A stretch of DNA of 64,000 nucleotides from Bacteroidota bacterium (GTDB lineage Bacteria > Bacteroidota > Bacteroidia > 2-12-FULL-35-15): the NCBI GenBank assembly GCA_005772895.1, contig SXIH01000062.1, positions 62,001-126,000 on the forward strand. Direction: 5' to 3'. Below the pieces are notes generated by a model that made no database searches, was not told where the DNA came from, and was given only the letters and a program-made list of their open reading frames with translations. The translations under genes were made by a program, and so were the position numbers. Of the stretch, positions 7,415 to 17,500 are shown piece by piece; positions within the stretch are counted from its first letter, which is position 1, and each line of letters opens with the position of its first letter.

Positions 7415-8881
7415 TTACATTTTACTTTCTATCCATTCAACATAATCAAACTGCTTGTCAATTGAATCGGCTTGAGCTTTGCTTCGTTCGGATTTTAGTT
7501 TTTTATGGAGTTGTTTCAATTTCTCTTTTTTATGTGCAGTTTGTTTGCCATCTGAGATTAACCTTATAGCATCCAACACTTTCATGGCTCCCTGGTGTTT
7601 TTTCTCTTGAGATAAAAAACGTTTTGTAGATTGAAATTGATTATCAAAAAACAAATCTTCTTTTTCATACAATACAATTAAATACAACAAGCGAGTATTA
7701 ATCCTTTGTTCAATGCGGATATTCATTTCCCGCTCAGTATTTAAAATTTTATTTAGCCACTTGATTGCGGAGCGATGATCTTCTTCACAAAATGTAATCA
7801 CTGCCATCATAAAAAATAAATCGAAAAGGGCCGGACTAAACAACAGGCTTATTTTTTTTAATTCAGGTTCAATTTTTTTAATCAAGGCGAGTCCTTCTTC
7901 AGTTTCTCCTAATTTATAAAGCAAAAACAATTCGCTTTCATGAGTATGAATAAAAATCATCCTTGCAAGAGTGGCATTTTTTATTTTATACGTTTGCATA
8001 AAACTCCGCTGCTTATTAATCATTGGCATCACCTCGTCATACTTATGCATAGCAAACATTAGATTTACAAGATTGTTGTTGTTGCTATTATAAATATGAG
8101 GTAAATCCACAATAAACTGCTCGTTGTTTTCTAAAAGCGCATTAATCTCTTTATAGCAAATTAATCGTTGTGCCCCTTTGTTTTCAATTGAGTATATCAA
8201 GCCCTTTGCAGAATGAAAATAATATTTTGCCCAAAAACTATTTACTTCCTTTTTTGGAGGATAGTGCTCTTTAAGTTCCGCTTCTCTTTCTCTTAAAAAA
8301 GAAGGTGAAACTTTTCCTTTATACATTTCTATTTGAATATTAAATGCAATTCGCATTAGCACTGATGACACACGAATCACATCCAAAATCCGCAATTCTT
8401 CATCAAAACTTTCGTACAGTTTTTTTACGTCTTCGTCCTTGATGTGCACTAAAATTTCCCAGCGAACAATAAGTTTAAGAATAGAAAATTTTTCCAAAGA
8501 ATACGCTTCTGCTTTGGCTTTCTTTATTACTTTTTTGCACTGATCAAACAGTCCTTTATGATATAATATTTCAATGGTCATAAGAATATTGCAATAGCGA
8601 GTCAAAAAAGTACGATCTTTGTGAAAGGCATTTAGGCTGTCCAAAACATGGTTGTACAAATAATGTTTTTCGGATGGTAAATGTGAAATAAAGGCTTCCT
8701 TGCTAAACGATGCTTTTATCTTTTGTTCATTGTATTCCTGCTGCTTTTCAATTGCATCAAAGAGTCGGATATAATTATTTTCACCGGCAATTACATGTCG
8801 TGAAGAGAATATTTTGAAATATCTTTTCTCCGACATGCTTAAATTTTTAATTAATTGATGCAGTTCATCAGATGGTTTCAT
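7415..8881 (-). CDS. Helical cytosolic protein, Bacteroidota-type, unknown function
   Basis: The 488-residue product has no signal peptide and is predicted almost all helical by eye. Its repeating pattern of aromatic and small residues about every 34-40 positions is reminiscent of TPR arrays. The start MKPSDELHQLIKNLSMSEKRYFK and the Lys-rich C-terminus (KLKQLHKKLKSERSKAQ) recall a family of hypothetical proteins common in Bacteroidota. I know no function for it. It may share a transcript with the downstream sorting-domain protein (39 bases apart). Confidence 0.5.
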   Translation of the reverse strand: MKPSDELHQLIKNLSMSEKRYFKIFSSRHVIAGENNYIRLFDAIEKQQEYNEQKIKASFSKEAFISHLPSEKHYLYNHVLDSLNAFHKDRTFLTRYCNILMTIEILYHKGLFDQCKKVIKKAKAEAYSLEKFSILKLIVRWEILVHIKDEDVKKLYESFDEELRILDVIRVSSVLMRIAFNIQIEMYKGKVSPSFLREREAELKEHYPPKKEVNSFWAKYYFHSAKGLIYSIENKGAQRLICYKEINALLENNEQFIVDLPHIYNSNNNNLVNLMFAMHKYDEVMPMINKQRSFMQTYKIKNATLARMIFIHTHESELFLLYKLGETEEGLALIKKIEPELKKISLLFSPALFDLFFMMAVITFCEEDHRSAIKWLNKILNTEREMNIRIEQRINTRLLYLIVLYEKEDLFFDNQFQSTKRFLSQEKKHQGAMKVLDAIRLISDGKQTAHKKEKLKQLHKKLKSERSKAQADSIDKQFDYVEWIESKM

Positions 8882-9229
8882 GGCTTCTGATTTTTAATAA
8901 TGGTGTTTTATTTATCTCCTAAAAACATTGTTAAATATACTTTTTTAATTTTAAACTTCCAAATCAGACTTCCAATAATATTTTACTTTTTAGGTTGTTT
9001 TGAGGTTTTTTGTCCACTAAATTTGATTTATTAATAATCAAAAAACAAAAAAACTACAAATGAAAACTACTGAACTTATTTGCATCGTTATTTTTTAATC
9101 ACGCCTGATTTAGCTTATTTTAAAGGGGGACAAACATTTTCGAAAATTCGGATTTTTTTGTGCTCTCTCATTTTTTAATCTGTTTTCTATTTTTACTATG
9201 CACCATTGAAAATAAAAATAACTCCCAAC
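8882..9229. other. Intergenic region with adhesin gene leader
   Basis: The 348-base spacer separates two divergent genes. It holds the promoter element described separately (8963-9025) and, from about 9026 to 9229, a T-rich untranslated stretch that would be a roughly 200-base leader of the adhesin gene. I see no small ORF or stable hairpin in the leader. For the minus-strand gene no clear TAnnTTTG box is visible. Confidence 0.4.
8963..9025 (+). promoter_or_regulatory. Adhesin promoter with upstream element shared with the second adhesin gene
   Basis: The order is ATCAGACTTCCAATAAT (8963-8979), GTTGTTTTG (8994-9002, holding a TTTG) and TAAATTTG (9018-9025, a full TAnnTTTG box). The same 17-mer and the same GTTGTTTTG at exactly the same distance (31 bases from start to start) occur before the second adhesin gene, where the -7 box is one base closer. 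Conservation outside coding DNA argues for a shared regulator or for duplication of the promoter. Confidence 0.6.
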
Positions 9230-12200
9230 ATGAAACATTTAAAATTATTTCCTGCTCTCCTTTTTTTATTTATTCTTTCTGCAAAAGCCGAAACTAGTCC
9301 ATCTTGGTCGGTTAAGTACGAACACCCAAAAGCCTTTATTGAAAACAAAGGACAGTTTCACTTGCCTAACGGGAACGAACCGGTAGCATTTGCCTATGAC
9401 AATAGTTCTACCAGAATTTATTTTACCAAAAAGGGTGTTACATATAGCTTTCTTAAGGTGTGGAAAGATCTGGAAGAAGAAGGAGAAAGAGAAAAAGATA
9501 TTAAAAAGGCGCATTTTCAAGATGTAAGAACACTTGAAGAGTGGAAAAAGAAAGAAGAAGAAGAGCACAAAGCAAAGTTTATTGCCGATTACGTTACTGT
9601 TGAATGGGAGAACTCTAATCCAAATGTTGAAATAATAGCAGAGCAAAAAATTGCAAGCTATTTTAGTTATACGTTTAAAGATAATACAGGGAAAAAAGTA
9701 AATGAAAATTTTATAGCGGGGTATGAAAAAATAACTTACAAAAACCTATACCCTAATATTGATGTAGAATATGTATTTCATCCTTCAGAAGGAATAAAAT
9801 ATTCTATTACACTTCATCCCGGGGCTGATCCATCAGTTATAAAAATGAAATACGATGATGACAAAAATTTGTCTATCAACAATGGAAACCTAGTTGTTTC
9901 CACCAAACTGGGCGATATCGTTGACCACGCTCCTATCACTTTTTATGGAGAAAGCATGCCTTCGGTAATTAAATCACAATTTGTAAAAACAGGAAATGAA
10001 ATTTCATTTCAATTAGATGCATATGACAATACGAAAACTGTAATTATTGACCCGTGGACTGTTACACCTGCATTTGCAACTAACTGGGATTGTGTTTGGG
10101 AGTGCGAAAAAGATGGAGCTGGTAACGTATATATTATTGGTGGTGTAACACCATTACAATTAATAAAATACAATTCTTTGGGAGCTATACAATGGACTTA
10201 TAATACTCCTTACGACACCTCTAGTTGGTTGGGAACATTTGCAACCGACAATCTTGGAAATTCTTACGTTACACAAGGCTCAGTTGCTGCTATACAAAAA
10301 GTGAGTACCGCTGGTGGATTGATTTGGGATAATCCTAGTCCGGGAGGACTTTTTGCAAGTACCGAATTTTGGAATATTACTTTCAATTGCGATCAATCCC
10401 AATTAGTAATTGGTGGAACGGGTGGATTTTTGCCTCCGCTCCCATACGTTTATAACGTTGACGTTGCAACAGGAAACATGACAGCCAGTTTGCAAGTTAC
10501 CGGTGGTGCGCTTTTCCCAACTCAGGAAGTTAGAGCAATTACAGCTTGCGGAAACGGAAAATTTTATTGGCTATCACATGACTCTATTGGATTTTTTAAT
10601 CAAAATTTTTCCTTTTGTCCTTCAGGAAGCACTTCTGCGAGATATCACAAAACAAGCGGATTTAGCTTAGGATATAAGTGTGAGAACTGGAGATATAACA
10701 ATACAGGGATAAATGCCATTCGTGCAAATACAAACTTCGTCTACACGCACAGAGGCAATAATGTTGAGAGAAGAGATTTGGCAACAGCTAACGTTATTAA
10801 TACAGCTGCGATAGCTGGTGGAACATTCTCAGGAAGTCAAGTAAGAAACAGCGGTATTGATATTGATGCTTGCGGGAATGTGTATGTGGGTTCACAAACT
10901 TCAGTTATTAAATATGATGCTAACCTAGTTGTGTTGGCTACTTATCCAACTTCTTTTAACGTTTATGATGTTCATGTTTCTACCGCTGGAGAAATTATAG
11001 CATGTGGTACAACAGGTAATTCCGGAACTGGAGTTAGAACAGGATACATTCAACAAATTACTGCCGGAGCTTGTGCAACATTAGCGCTTACTTGTTGTGA
11101 TGCAACTATTTGTGCTCCTGCAACAATGTGTGTAACAGCTGCTGCAGTTACATTACAAGCTGCGACTCCGGGTGGAGTATGGGGCGGAACAGGTGTAAAT
11201 GCTGCCGGAGTTTTTGACCCTGCAGTATCTGGAGTAGGATCGTTTGTAATTACATATACATTAGCATGCGGAACAGATGCAGTAACAATTGTTGTTTCTC
11301 CTTGTACGGCATTGAACTTATGTCAAGGTCCCGGAGCAATGTCAGCTAGCGTTTCCGGTGGAACAGCGGTTTACCAGTGGCAAAGCTCTTCTACTACCAC
11401 TCCGTGTGTTTCGGGCTTTGGATTTTGTGCAGGCCCATTTACACAAGTTGGTCCTCCGGTTACAACTTGGACAACTTTTGCAACAGGAACAACAGCTACA
11501 CTCCCTGGAACATACCCAATTCAAGTGGTTGATGGATCAGGAACAATTGTAACAATTCCAAATGCTGCTGCTTATGCTGCATTGCCGCCATGTTCAGGAT
11601 GTCCGGGGTTAACAGGAAACATTACTGGGCAAGTGAACGTTGCTTGTTTTGGTGCGTCAACAGGAAGCTTTAATGCATCTACTACCGGTGGAGCAACACC
11701 ATGGGATTATACATTAATGTTAGGTGCAACTACTATCGCAACATTTACAAACGTTTCTGGAACACAGGCTTTCACAGGACTTGCTGCCGGAACATATACA
11801 TTAAACATATTAGATAATGCAGGCTGTCCGGGAACAGTTACAATTACAATAACACAACCTTCCGGTCCTACAACAACTTCAAATGCCGGACCAGATCAAA
11901 CCGTTTGCGGAACAACAGCAACTCTTGCTGGAAATACTGCTACTGTTGGAACGGGAGCTTGGTCGCTCGTAAGTGGCTCAGGAACAATCACCAGTTCTTC
12001 TCTTCCGAATTCCGGTGTAACAGGCTTGGGTGTTGGACCTAACGTGTTTCAATGGACAATTTCAAATGCGCCATGTCCTTCTTCAACCGATCAGGTTACG
12101 ATTACAGGAGTTGCCAATCCTACAGTTTCAAATGCCGGACCTAACCAAACGGTTTGTGCTACTTCCGCTACTTTAGCAGGAAACACACCAACATCCGGAA

Positions 12201-14323
12201 CAGGAGCGTGGACATTGGTAAGTGGAACAGGAACTATTACAACTCCTTCTTCTCCAACATCAGGACTAACAGGAATAGGTGTAGGACCAAATGTCTTTCA
12301 GTGGACAATTTCAAATTCTCCTTGTACTCCGTCTTCATCAACAGTAACTATAACCGGAGTTGCGGCACCTACAACTGCTGCTGCCGGACCAAATCAAACT
12401 GTTTGTTCAACTACGGCTACAATGGCCGGAAATACTCCGACTACAGGAACAGGAACTTGGACATTGGTTAGCGGGTCAGGAACAATCACTACTCCTTCAT
12501 CACCAACAACCGGAATTACCGGATTGGGCGTTGGGGCAAATGTTTTTCAATGGTCAATTACAAATGCCCCTTGTCCAGCATCCACCTCAACGGTAACAAT
12601 AACAGGTGTTGCAGCGCCTACAGCTTCAAACGCGGGACCGAATCAAAGTTTGTGTAGCACTACATTTACAATGGCAGGGAATACTCCAACATCCGGAACA
12701 GGAACATGGACGCTGGTTAGCGGAGCAGGAACAATTACTACTCCAGGTTCACCAACCACAACCATTACTTCTGTAGGAGCGGGGTCAAATGTATTTATGT
12801 GGACGATTTCAAATCCTCCTTGTCCGAATTCAACAAGCACTGTAACACTAACAAACACTGGCGGTCCAACAACTTCAATTGCTGGTCCTAACCAAACTGT
12901 TTGTGGAACAACTGCTACTTTGGCTGGAAATACAGCTGTTGTAGGAACAGGAACCTGGACACTGGTTAGTGGTACGGGAACAATTACTACTCCTACTTCT
13001 GAAACATCTGGTGTAACCGGACTTGGTGTAGGACCAAACGTATTTATGTGGACAATTGACAATCCTCCTTGTACTCCTTCAACATCAACCGTTACAATTA
13101 CTGGTGTTGCTCCTCCGACAACAGCAGCTGCAGGACCAAATCAAAGCATTTGTAGTAACAGTGCAACACTTGCAGGAAACACACCAACATCGGGAACGGG
13201 AACATGGACATTGGTTAGCGGTGCTGGAACAATTACAACTCCTTCTTCTCCTACATCAGGAGTTACAGGTTTAGGAGTTGGTGCAAACGTGTTTATGTGG
13301 ACGATTTCAAATCCTCCTTGTCCGAATTCAACAAGCACTGTAACAATTACAAATACAGGTGGTCCAAGTGTCAGCACTACTTCTCAAACAAATGTTGATT
13401 GTAATGGAACTAGCTCCGGATCTGCAACTGTAGCTGGTTCTGGCGGGTCAGGATCATATACTTATTCGTGGACAGGTGGTGCAGGAACTGCTGCTACCGC
13501 TACTGGATTGGCTGCAGGAAGTTATACTGTTACAGTAACAGATGGTGCAGGATGTTCAAGCACATCAATAATAACAATTACTCAACCATCTGCAGTAGCA
13601 GGATTGGTAAATACAACAGATGCTACCTGCGGTTTGAGTGATGGTTCTGCAAGCGTAACTGCTTCAGGTGGAACAGGCTCTTTATCTTATGTGTGGTCTC
13701 CTGGTGGAGCAACTACTTCTTCAATAACAGGAATTCCGTCTGGATTATATTCTGTTACTATAACTGATTCATTGGGATGCGTAAGTTCGGCTTCCGGCAC
13801 TGTTGGTTCTGTTGGGGGGCCTGCAGTTAATGCCGGGGCCGGAAGTACGATTACATCAGGTGGTTCTGCTACTTTGTCGGGATCCGGTAGCCCTGGCGTA
13901 ACGTATAGCTGGTCGCCATCGGGAACTGTTAGCTGCCTTACTTGTGCAACAACTACAGCTTCGCCTACACAAACAACAACCTATACACTTACTGTAACCA
14001 TAAACGGTTGCTCTTCATCTGATACTGTTACAATATTTGTAGAAATGGAATGCGGTGAATTATTTGTTCCTAACGTTTTCTCTCCAAATGGCGATGGCGC
14101 AAATGATGAGTTAAAAATCTACGGAAACTGTATCACCAATTTTGAATTTGTGATTTTCGATCGTTGGGGACAAAAAGTATTTGAAATCACCGACCCAACA
14201 ATTGTCTGGGATGGAAGATTTAATGGTAAAATGATGGACGCTGCTGTATTTGTCTATTATTTAAAGGGAACAGTAAAAGGTATTGAAGTTGAAAAACATG
14301 GAAATATAACCTTGGTAAAATAA
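9230..14323 (+). CDS. Giant SprB-like surface adhesin with gliding C-terminal domain (T9SS type B)
   Basis: From the ATG at 9230 (a TTG at 9206 is also in frame) the protein has 1697 residues. A signal peptide (MKHLKLFPALLFLFILSAKA) is followed by a FIENKGQF-type domain like those at the N-terminus of many Bacteroidota surface proteins. Next come a beta-propeller-like region to about residue 640 and SprB-type repeats (LAAGTYTLNILDNAGCPG). Six 83-residue units occupy about 883-1381 (GPNQTVC ... TLVSG ... FQWTISN-PC). More SprB repeats follow, then a gliding-type C-terminal domain from about 1607 (LFVPNVFSPNGDGAND ... HGNITLVK). It should be exported by type IX secretion and carried at the surface, where it may act in adhesion or gliding. 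The second adhesin and a PorP/SprF gene follow. Confidence 0.85.
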   Translation: MKHLKLFPALLFLFILSAKAETSPSWSVKYEHPKAFIENKGQFHLPNGNEPVAFAYDNSSTRIYFTKKGVTYSFLKVWKDLEEEGEREKDIKKAHFQDVRTLEEWKKKEEEEHKAKFIADYVTVEWENSNPNVEIIAEQKIASYFSYTFKDNTGKKVNENFIAGYEKITYKNLYPNIDVEYVFHPSEGIKYSITLHPGADPSVIKMKYDDDKNLSINNGNLVVSTKLGDIVDHAPITFYGESMPSVIKSQFVKTGNEISFQLDAYDNTKTVIIDPWTVTPAFATNWDCVWECEKDGAGNVYIIGGVTPLQLIKYNSLGAIQWTYNTPYDTSSWLGTFATDNLGNSYVTQGSVAAIQKVSTAGGLIWDNPSPGGLFASTEFWNITFNCDQSQLVIGGTGGFLPPLPYVYNVDVATGNMTASLQVTGGALFPTQEVRAITACGNGKFYWLSHDSIGFFNQNFSFCPSGSTSARYHKTSGFSLGYKCENWRYNNTGINAIRANTNFVYTHRGNNVERRDLATANVINTAAIAGGTFSGSQVRNSGIDIDACGNVYVGSQTSVIKYDANLVVLATYPTSFNVYDVHVSTAGEIIACGTTGNSGTGVRTGYIQQITAGACATLALTCCDATICAPATMCVTAAAVTLQAATPGGVWGGTGVNAAGVFDPAVSGVGSFVITYTLACGTDAVTIVVSPCTALNLCQGPGAMSASVSGGTAVYQWQSSSTTTPCVSGFGFCAGPFTQVGPPVTTWTTFATGTTATLPGTYPIQVVDGSGTIVTIPNAAAYAALPPCSGCPGLTGNITGQVNVACFGASTGSFNASTTGGATPWDYTLMLGATTIATFTNVSGTQAFTGLAAGTYTLNILDNAGCPGTVTITITQPSGPTTTSNAGPDQTVCGTTATLAGNTATVGTGAWSLVSGSGTITSSSLPNSGVTGLGVGPNVFQWTISNAPCPSSTDQVTITGVANPTVSNAGPNQTVCATSATLAGNTPTSGTGAWTLVSGTGTITTPSSPTSGLTGIGVGPNVFQWTISNSPCTPSSSTVTITGVAAPTTAAAGPNQTVCSTTATMAGNTPTTGTGTWTLVSGSGTITTPSSPTTGITGLGVGANVFQWSITNAPCPASTSTVTITGVAAPTASNAGPNQSLCSTTFTMAGNTPTSGTGTWTLVSGAGTITTPGSPTTTITSVGAGSNVFMWTISNPPCPNSTSTVTLTNTGGPTTSIAGPNQTVCGTTATLAGNTAVVGTGTWTLVSGTGTITTPTSETSGVTGLGVGPNVFMWTIDNPPCTPSTSTVTITGVAPPTTAAAGPNQSICSNSATLAGNTPTSGTGTWTLVSGAGTITTPSSPTSGVTGLGVGANVFMWTISNPPCPNSTSTVTITNTGGPSVSTTSQTNVDCNGTSSGSATVAGSGGSGSYTYSWTGGAGTAATATGLAAGSYTVTVTDGAGCSSTSIITITQPSAVAGLVNTTDATCGLSDGSASVTASGGTGSLSYVWSPGGATTSSITGIPSGLYSVTITDSLGCVSSASGTVGSVGGPAVNAGAGSTITSGGSATLSGSGSPGVTYSWSPSGTVSCLTCATTTASPTQTTTYTLTVTINGCSSSDTVTIFVEMECGELFVPNVFSPNGDGANDELKIYGNCITNFEFVIFDRWGQKVFEITDPTIVWDGRFNGKMMDAAVFVYYLKGTVKGIEVEKHGNITLVK
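11876..13372 (+). repeat. Six tandem 249-bp coding repeats
   Basis: Six in-frame copies of a 249-bp (83-codon) unit lie head to tail; for example the AATGCCGGACC segment recurs 249 bases later at 12131. Each unit has two Cys, one in QTVC or QSLC and one in NAPC or NPPC, which could pair in a disulphide. Confidence 0.85.
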
Positions 14324-14436
14324 CCCATAGAAAAATTGTCGATAACAAACGACTATTCTTCTGATTTATAATAATGGGCTTAAAATACTTCCATGAAATG
14401 ATTGAAAAAACTACACATATTGAAAATAGATATCCT

Positions 14437-14498
14437 ATCAGACTTCCAATAATTAAGGGGTTTTGGTGTTGTTTTGTCTTTTTTAAGGTTTACTTTTG
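14437..14498 (+). promoter_or_regulatory. Second adhesin promoter with shared upstream element
   Basis: ATCAGACTTCCAATAAT at 14437-14453, GTTGTTTTG at 14468-14476 and TACTTTTG (TAnnTTTG) at 14491-14498 repeat the arrangement before the first adhesin. The expected transcript start near 14505 gives a leader of about 30 bases to the ATG at 14535. Confidence 0.6.
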
Positions 14499-14534
14499 TC
14501 ATCGGATAAATTTAAAATTACTGATCTCATGACG

Positions 14535-17500
14535 ATGAAAACTACTATTTTCAAGTCGTTGCTATTGCTTTTTACAGGCATTGCTTCGCTTACAATTTCT
14601 GCTCAACCTACAACTTTCAGATTATCTTACGACATAGGAGCATTCGATATTTCAGGTGGAATGGTTGAAAATCCTGCCGGGGAATTTGTGTTTGCCGGAT
14701 TAAACAATTCATTTGGTCCTTACTATGGTGATGTTATTAAAACAGATGCAAACGGAACTGTGGTTTGGGCAAAAACATATACCGGTGGATTTGCCACTAA
14801 TTTTTCTGATATAAAAAATGTAAGTACCGGTGGATACATTGTAACCGGTTCTTCAACTAGCGGTGGCGGGGGCGCTATTTTAGTTCGCTTAGATGCAGCA
14901 GGTGCAATTATATGGGCCAAAAGATATCAGCTGCCTAACATTGGAGTCGGAAATGCTTCTAACGAATTTGGTTCTTCAGTAATTGAAACTTCTGACGGTG
15001 GATTTTTAGTTGGTGGAGGGGTTGATTATTTTTGGGATGGTGTAAGTGCATCAACTGTTGATACTACAAGTGCAATGGCATTTAAAGTAAATTCTGCCGG
15101 AACATTAATTTGGAACAGAACATGGACAATAACAAATCCAACCAAAGTAGACGAACATTATATTAATGATGTAGCTGAATCTGCTGACGGATACTTTTTT
15201 GTTGGCGAATCTGCCGATGAAACACAAGCTTATGACTCGGATGGTGACTTACCTAGAAATGCGCTCATTATAAAAACAGATAAAGCTACCGGAGCGCTAA
15301 CCTATATTAGACGATGGGGTGCAGGTGGAACAAGTTCACAAGGAATTAATTCAGCAAAAACACTTTCTACTGGAAATATTTTAATTGGTGGATACGATGA
15401 TGTTCACGGATTTTTGGTTAGTATCAGTGGTGTTGGCGCAGTTACTCCCACTGTTATTTTTAACAGACGATTTAATGGTTCTCTTTTCGGAAACATATAT
15501 TTGATTCAAGACATTATGGAAAATTCTGATGGAAACTATTCTCTTATCGGAACTCAACTTGCTTTCCTATCTGTTTCTCTAAATACAATGATTCTTAAGG
15601 TTAATAGTTCAACCAGCGCACTAATGTTTGGTAGGTCTTACGCACCTATTGGTCTTTCCGCAATTTTACCGGAAGGAGGATTGTGTGCCGATCAAGGATA
15701 TCATATTGTAATGACCGACCAACAAATGGGCGGATTTAATGCTAACATGATTCGTACTGATGCAACTGGACAACTTGGCCCTGGTGCTGCCGGCTGTGCA
15801 TCAACCAATTTGACACCTGCACTTGGAACAGAATCAATTACTTTCTCAACTCCTGCTACAGCAGTTTATACTTCTTTAACCGAAAGTGCTTGGGTGCCTG
15901 TTGTAAACAATATTGTACCAACTCTTGTAACACATTGTTTAAACATTCCTTGTGCACCACCAACTACATCTAATGCAGGACCGGATCAAAGTGTTTGCGG
16001 GACAACGGCAACTCTTGCTGGAAATACACCAACTACAGGAACAGGAACATGGACACTAGTTAGTGGTTCAGGAACAATTACAACTCCATCTTCACCAACA
16101 TCTGGAATAACAGGATTGGGAGTTGGCGCTAACGTTTTTCAATGGACAATTGCAAATGCGCCATGTCCTGCATCAACAGATCAAGTTACTATAACCGGAG
16201 TTGCAAATCCAACAGCTTCAAATGCTGGATCCAATCAAACAGTTTGTGGAACAACAGCAACCATGGCTGGAAATACTCCAACTTCCGGAACAGGAACATG
16301 GACACTGGTTAGCGGAACAGGAACAATTACAACACCGTCATCGCCAACTTCAGGAATTACAGGATTAGGTGCTGGCGCTAACGTTTTTCAATGGACTATT
16401 TCAAATGCTCCTTGTGCTTCATCATCATCAACAGTAACATTAACTGGTGTAACTCCACCAACAACTTCTAACGCAGGACCAAATCAAAGTGTTTGCGGAA
16501 CAACTGCTACACTTGCCGGAAATACACCAACTACAGGAACAGGAACTTGGACGCTGGTGAGTGGAACTGGAACAATTACTACTCCTTCTTCTGCAACATC
16601 AGGTCTTACCGGACTAGGAGTTGGAGCAAATGTTTTTCAATGGAGCATTGCTAATGCGCCTTGTCCTCCATCAACATCAACTGTAACAATAACAGGGGTA
16701 GCAACTCCAACGGCATCTTCTGCAGGACCGAATCAAACCGTTTGTGGAACAACTGCAACTCTTGCAGGAAATACTCCAACATCCGGAACAGGAACTTGGA
16801 CGCTGGTTAGCGGAGCAGGAACAATTACTACTCCTTCATCGCCAACATCAGGAATTACAGGATTAGGTGCTGGCGCTAACGTTTTTCAATGGACAATTTC
16901 AAATGCCCCTTGCACTGCATCAAGCTCAACTGTTACAATAACAGGAGTAACAACTCCAACAACTTCTAATGCTGGACCGAATCAAACAGTTTGTGGAACA
17001 ACTGCTACACTTGCAGGAAACACGCCAACTGCAGGAACAGGAACGTGGACATTGGTTAGCGGTACAGGAACAATTACTACTCCTTCTTCGCCTACTTCCG
17101 GAATCACAGGATTGGGAGTTGGAGCAAACGTTTTTCAGTGGAGTATAACAAACGCTCCTTGTGCTGCATCAACTTCAACAGTAACTATTACAGGTGTTAC
17201 AGCGCCTACAACAGCAAACGCGGGTCCGAATCAAACTGTTTGTGGAACAACTGCAACTCTAGCAGGAAATACAGCAACGTCCGGAACAGGAACATGGACG
17301 CTGGTTAGCGGAGCAGGAACAATTACTACACCTTCTTCACCAACTTCTGGTATCACAGGCTTAGGAGCTGGAGCAAACGTTTTTCAATGGACAATTTCAA
17401 ACGCTCCATGTACAGCATCAAGTTCAACTGTTACAATAACAGGTGTTGCAACTCCTACTACTTCTAATGCCGGTCCTAACCAAACTGTTTGTGGTACAAC

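Noticed and set aside
12643..13062. Long minus-strand ORFs rich in Val/Pro opposite the adhesin repeats (also 13141-13377, 17384-17605, 18227-18442)
   Set aside because: They are antisense readings of the Gly/Thr-rich 249-bp repeat, recur with the repeat period and have no start signals.
11876..13372. Regular repeats that might suggest a CRISPR array
   Set aside because: The units are 249 bp, in frame, without unique spacers and encode a protein domain.
14339..14352. GTCG...CGAC hairpin after the first adhesin
   Set aside because: A four-base stem without a T run is too weak for a terminator call.
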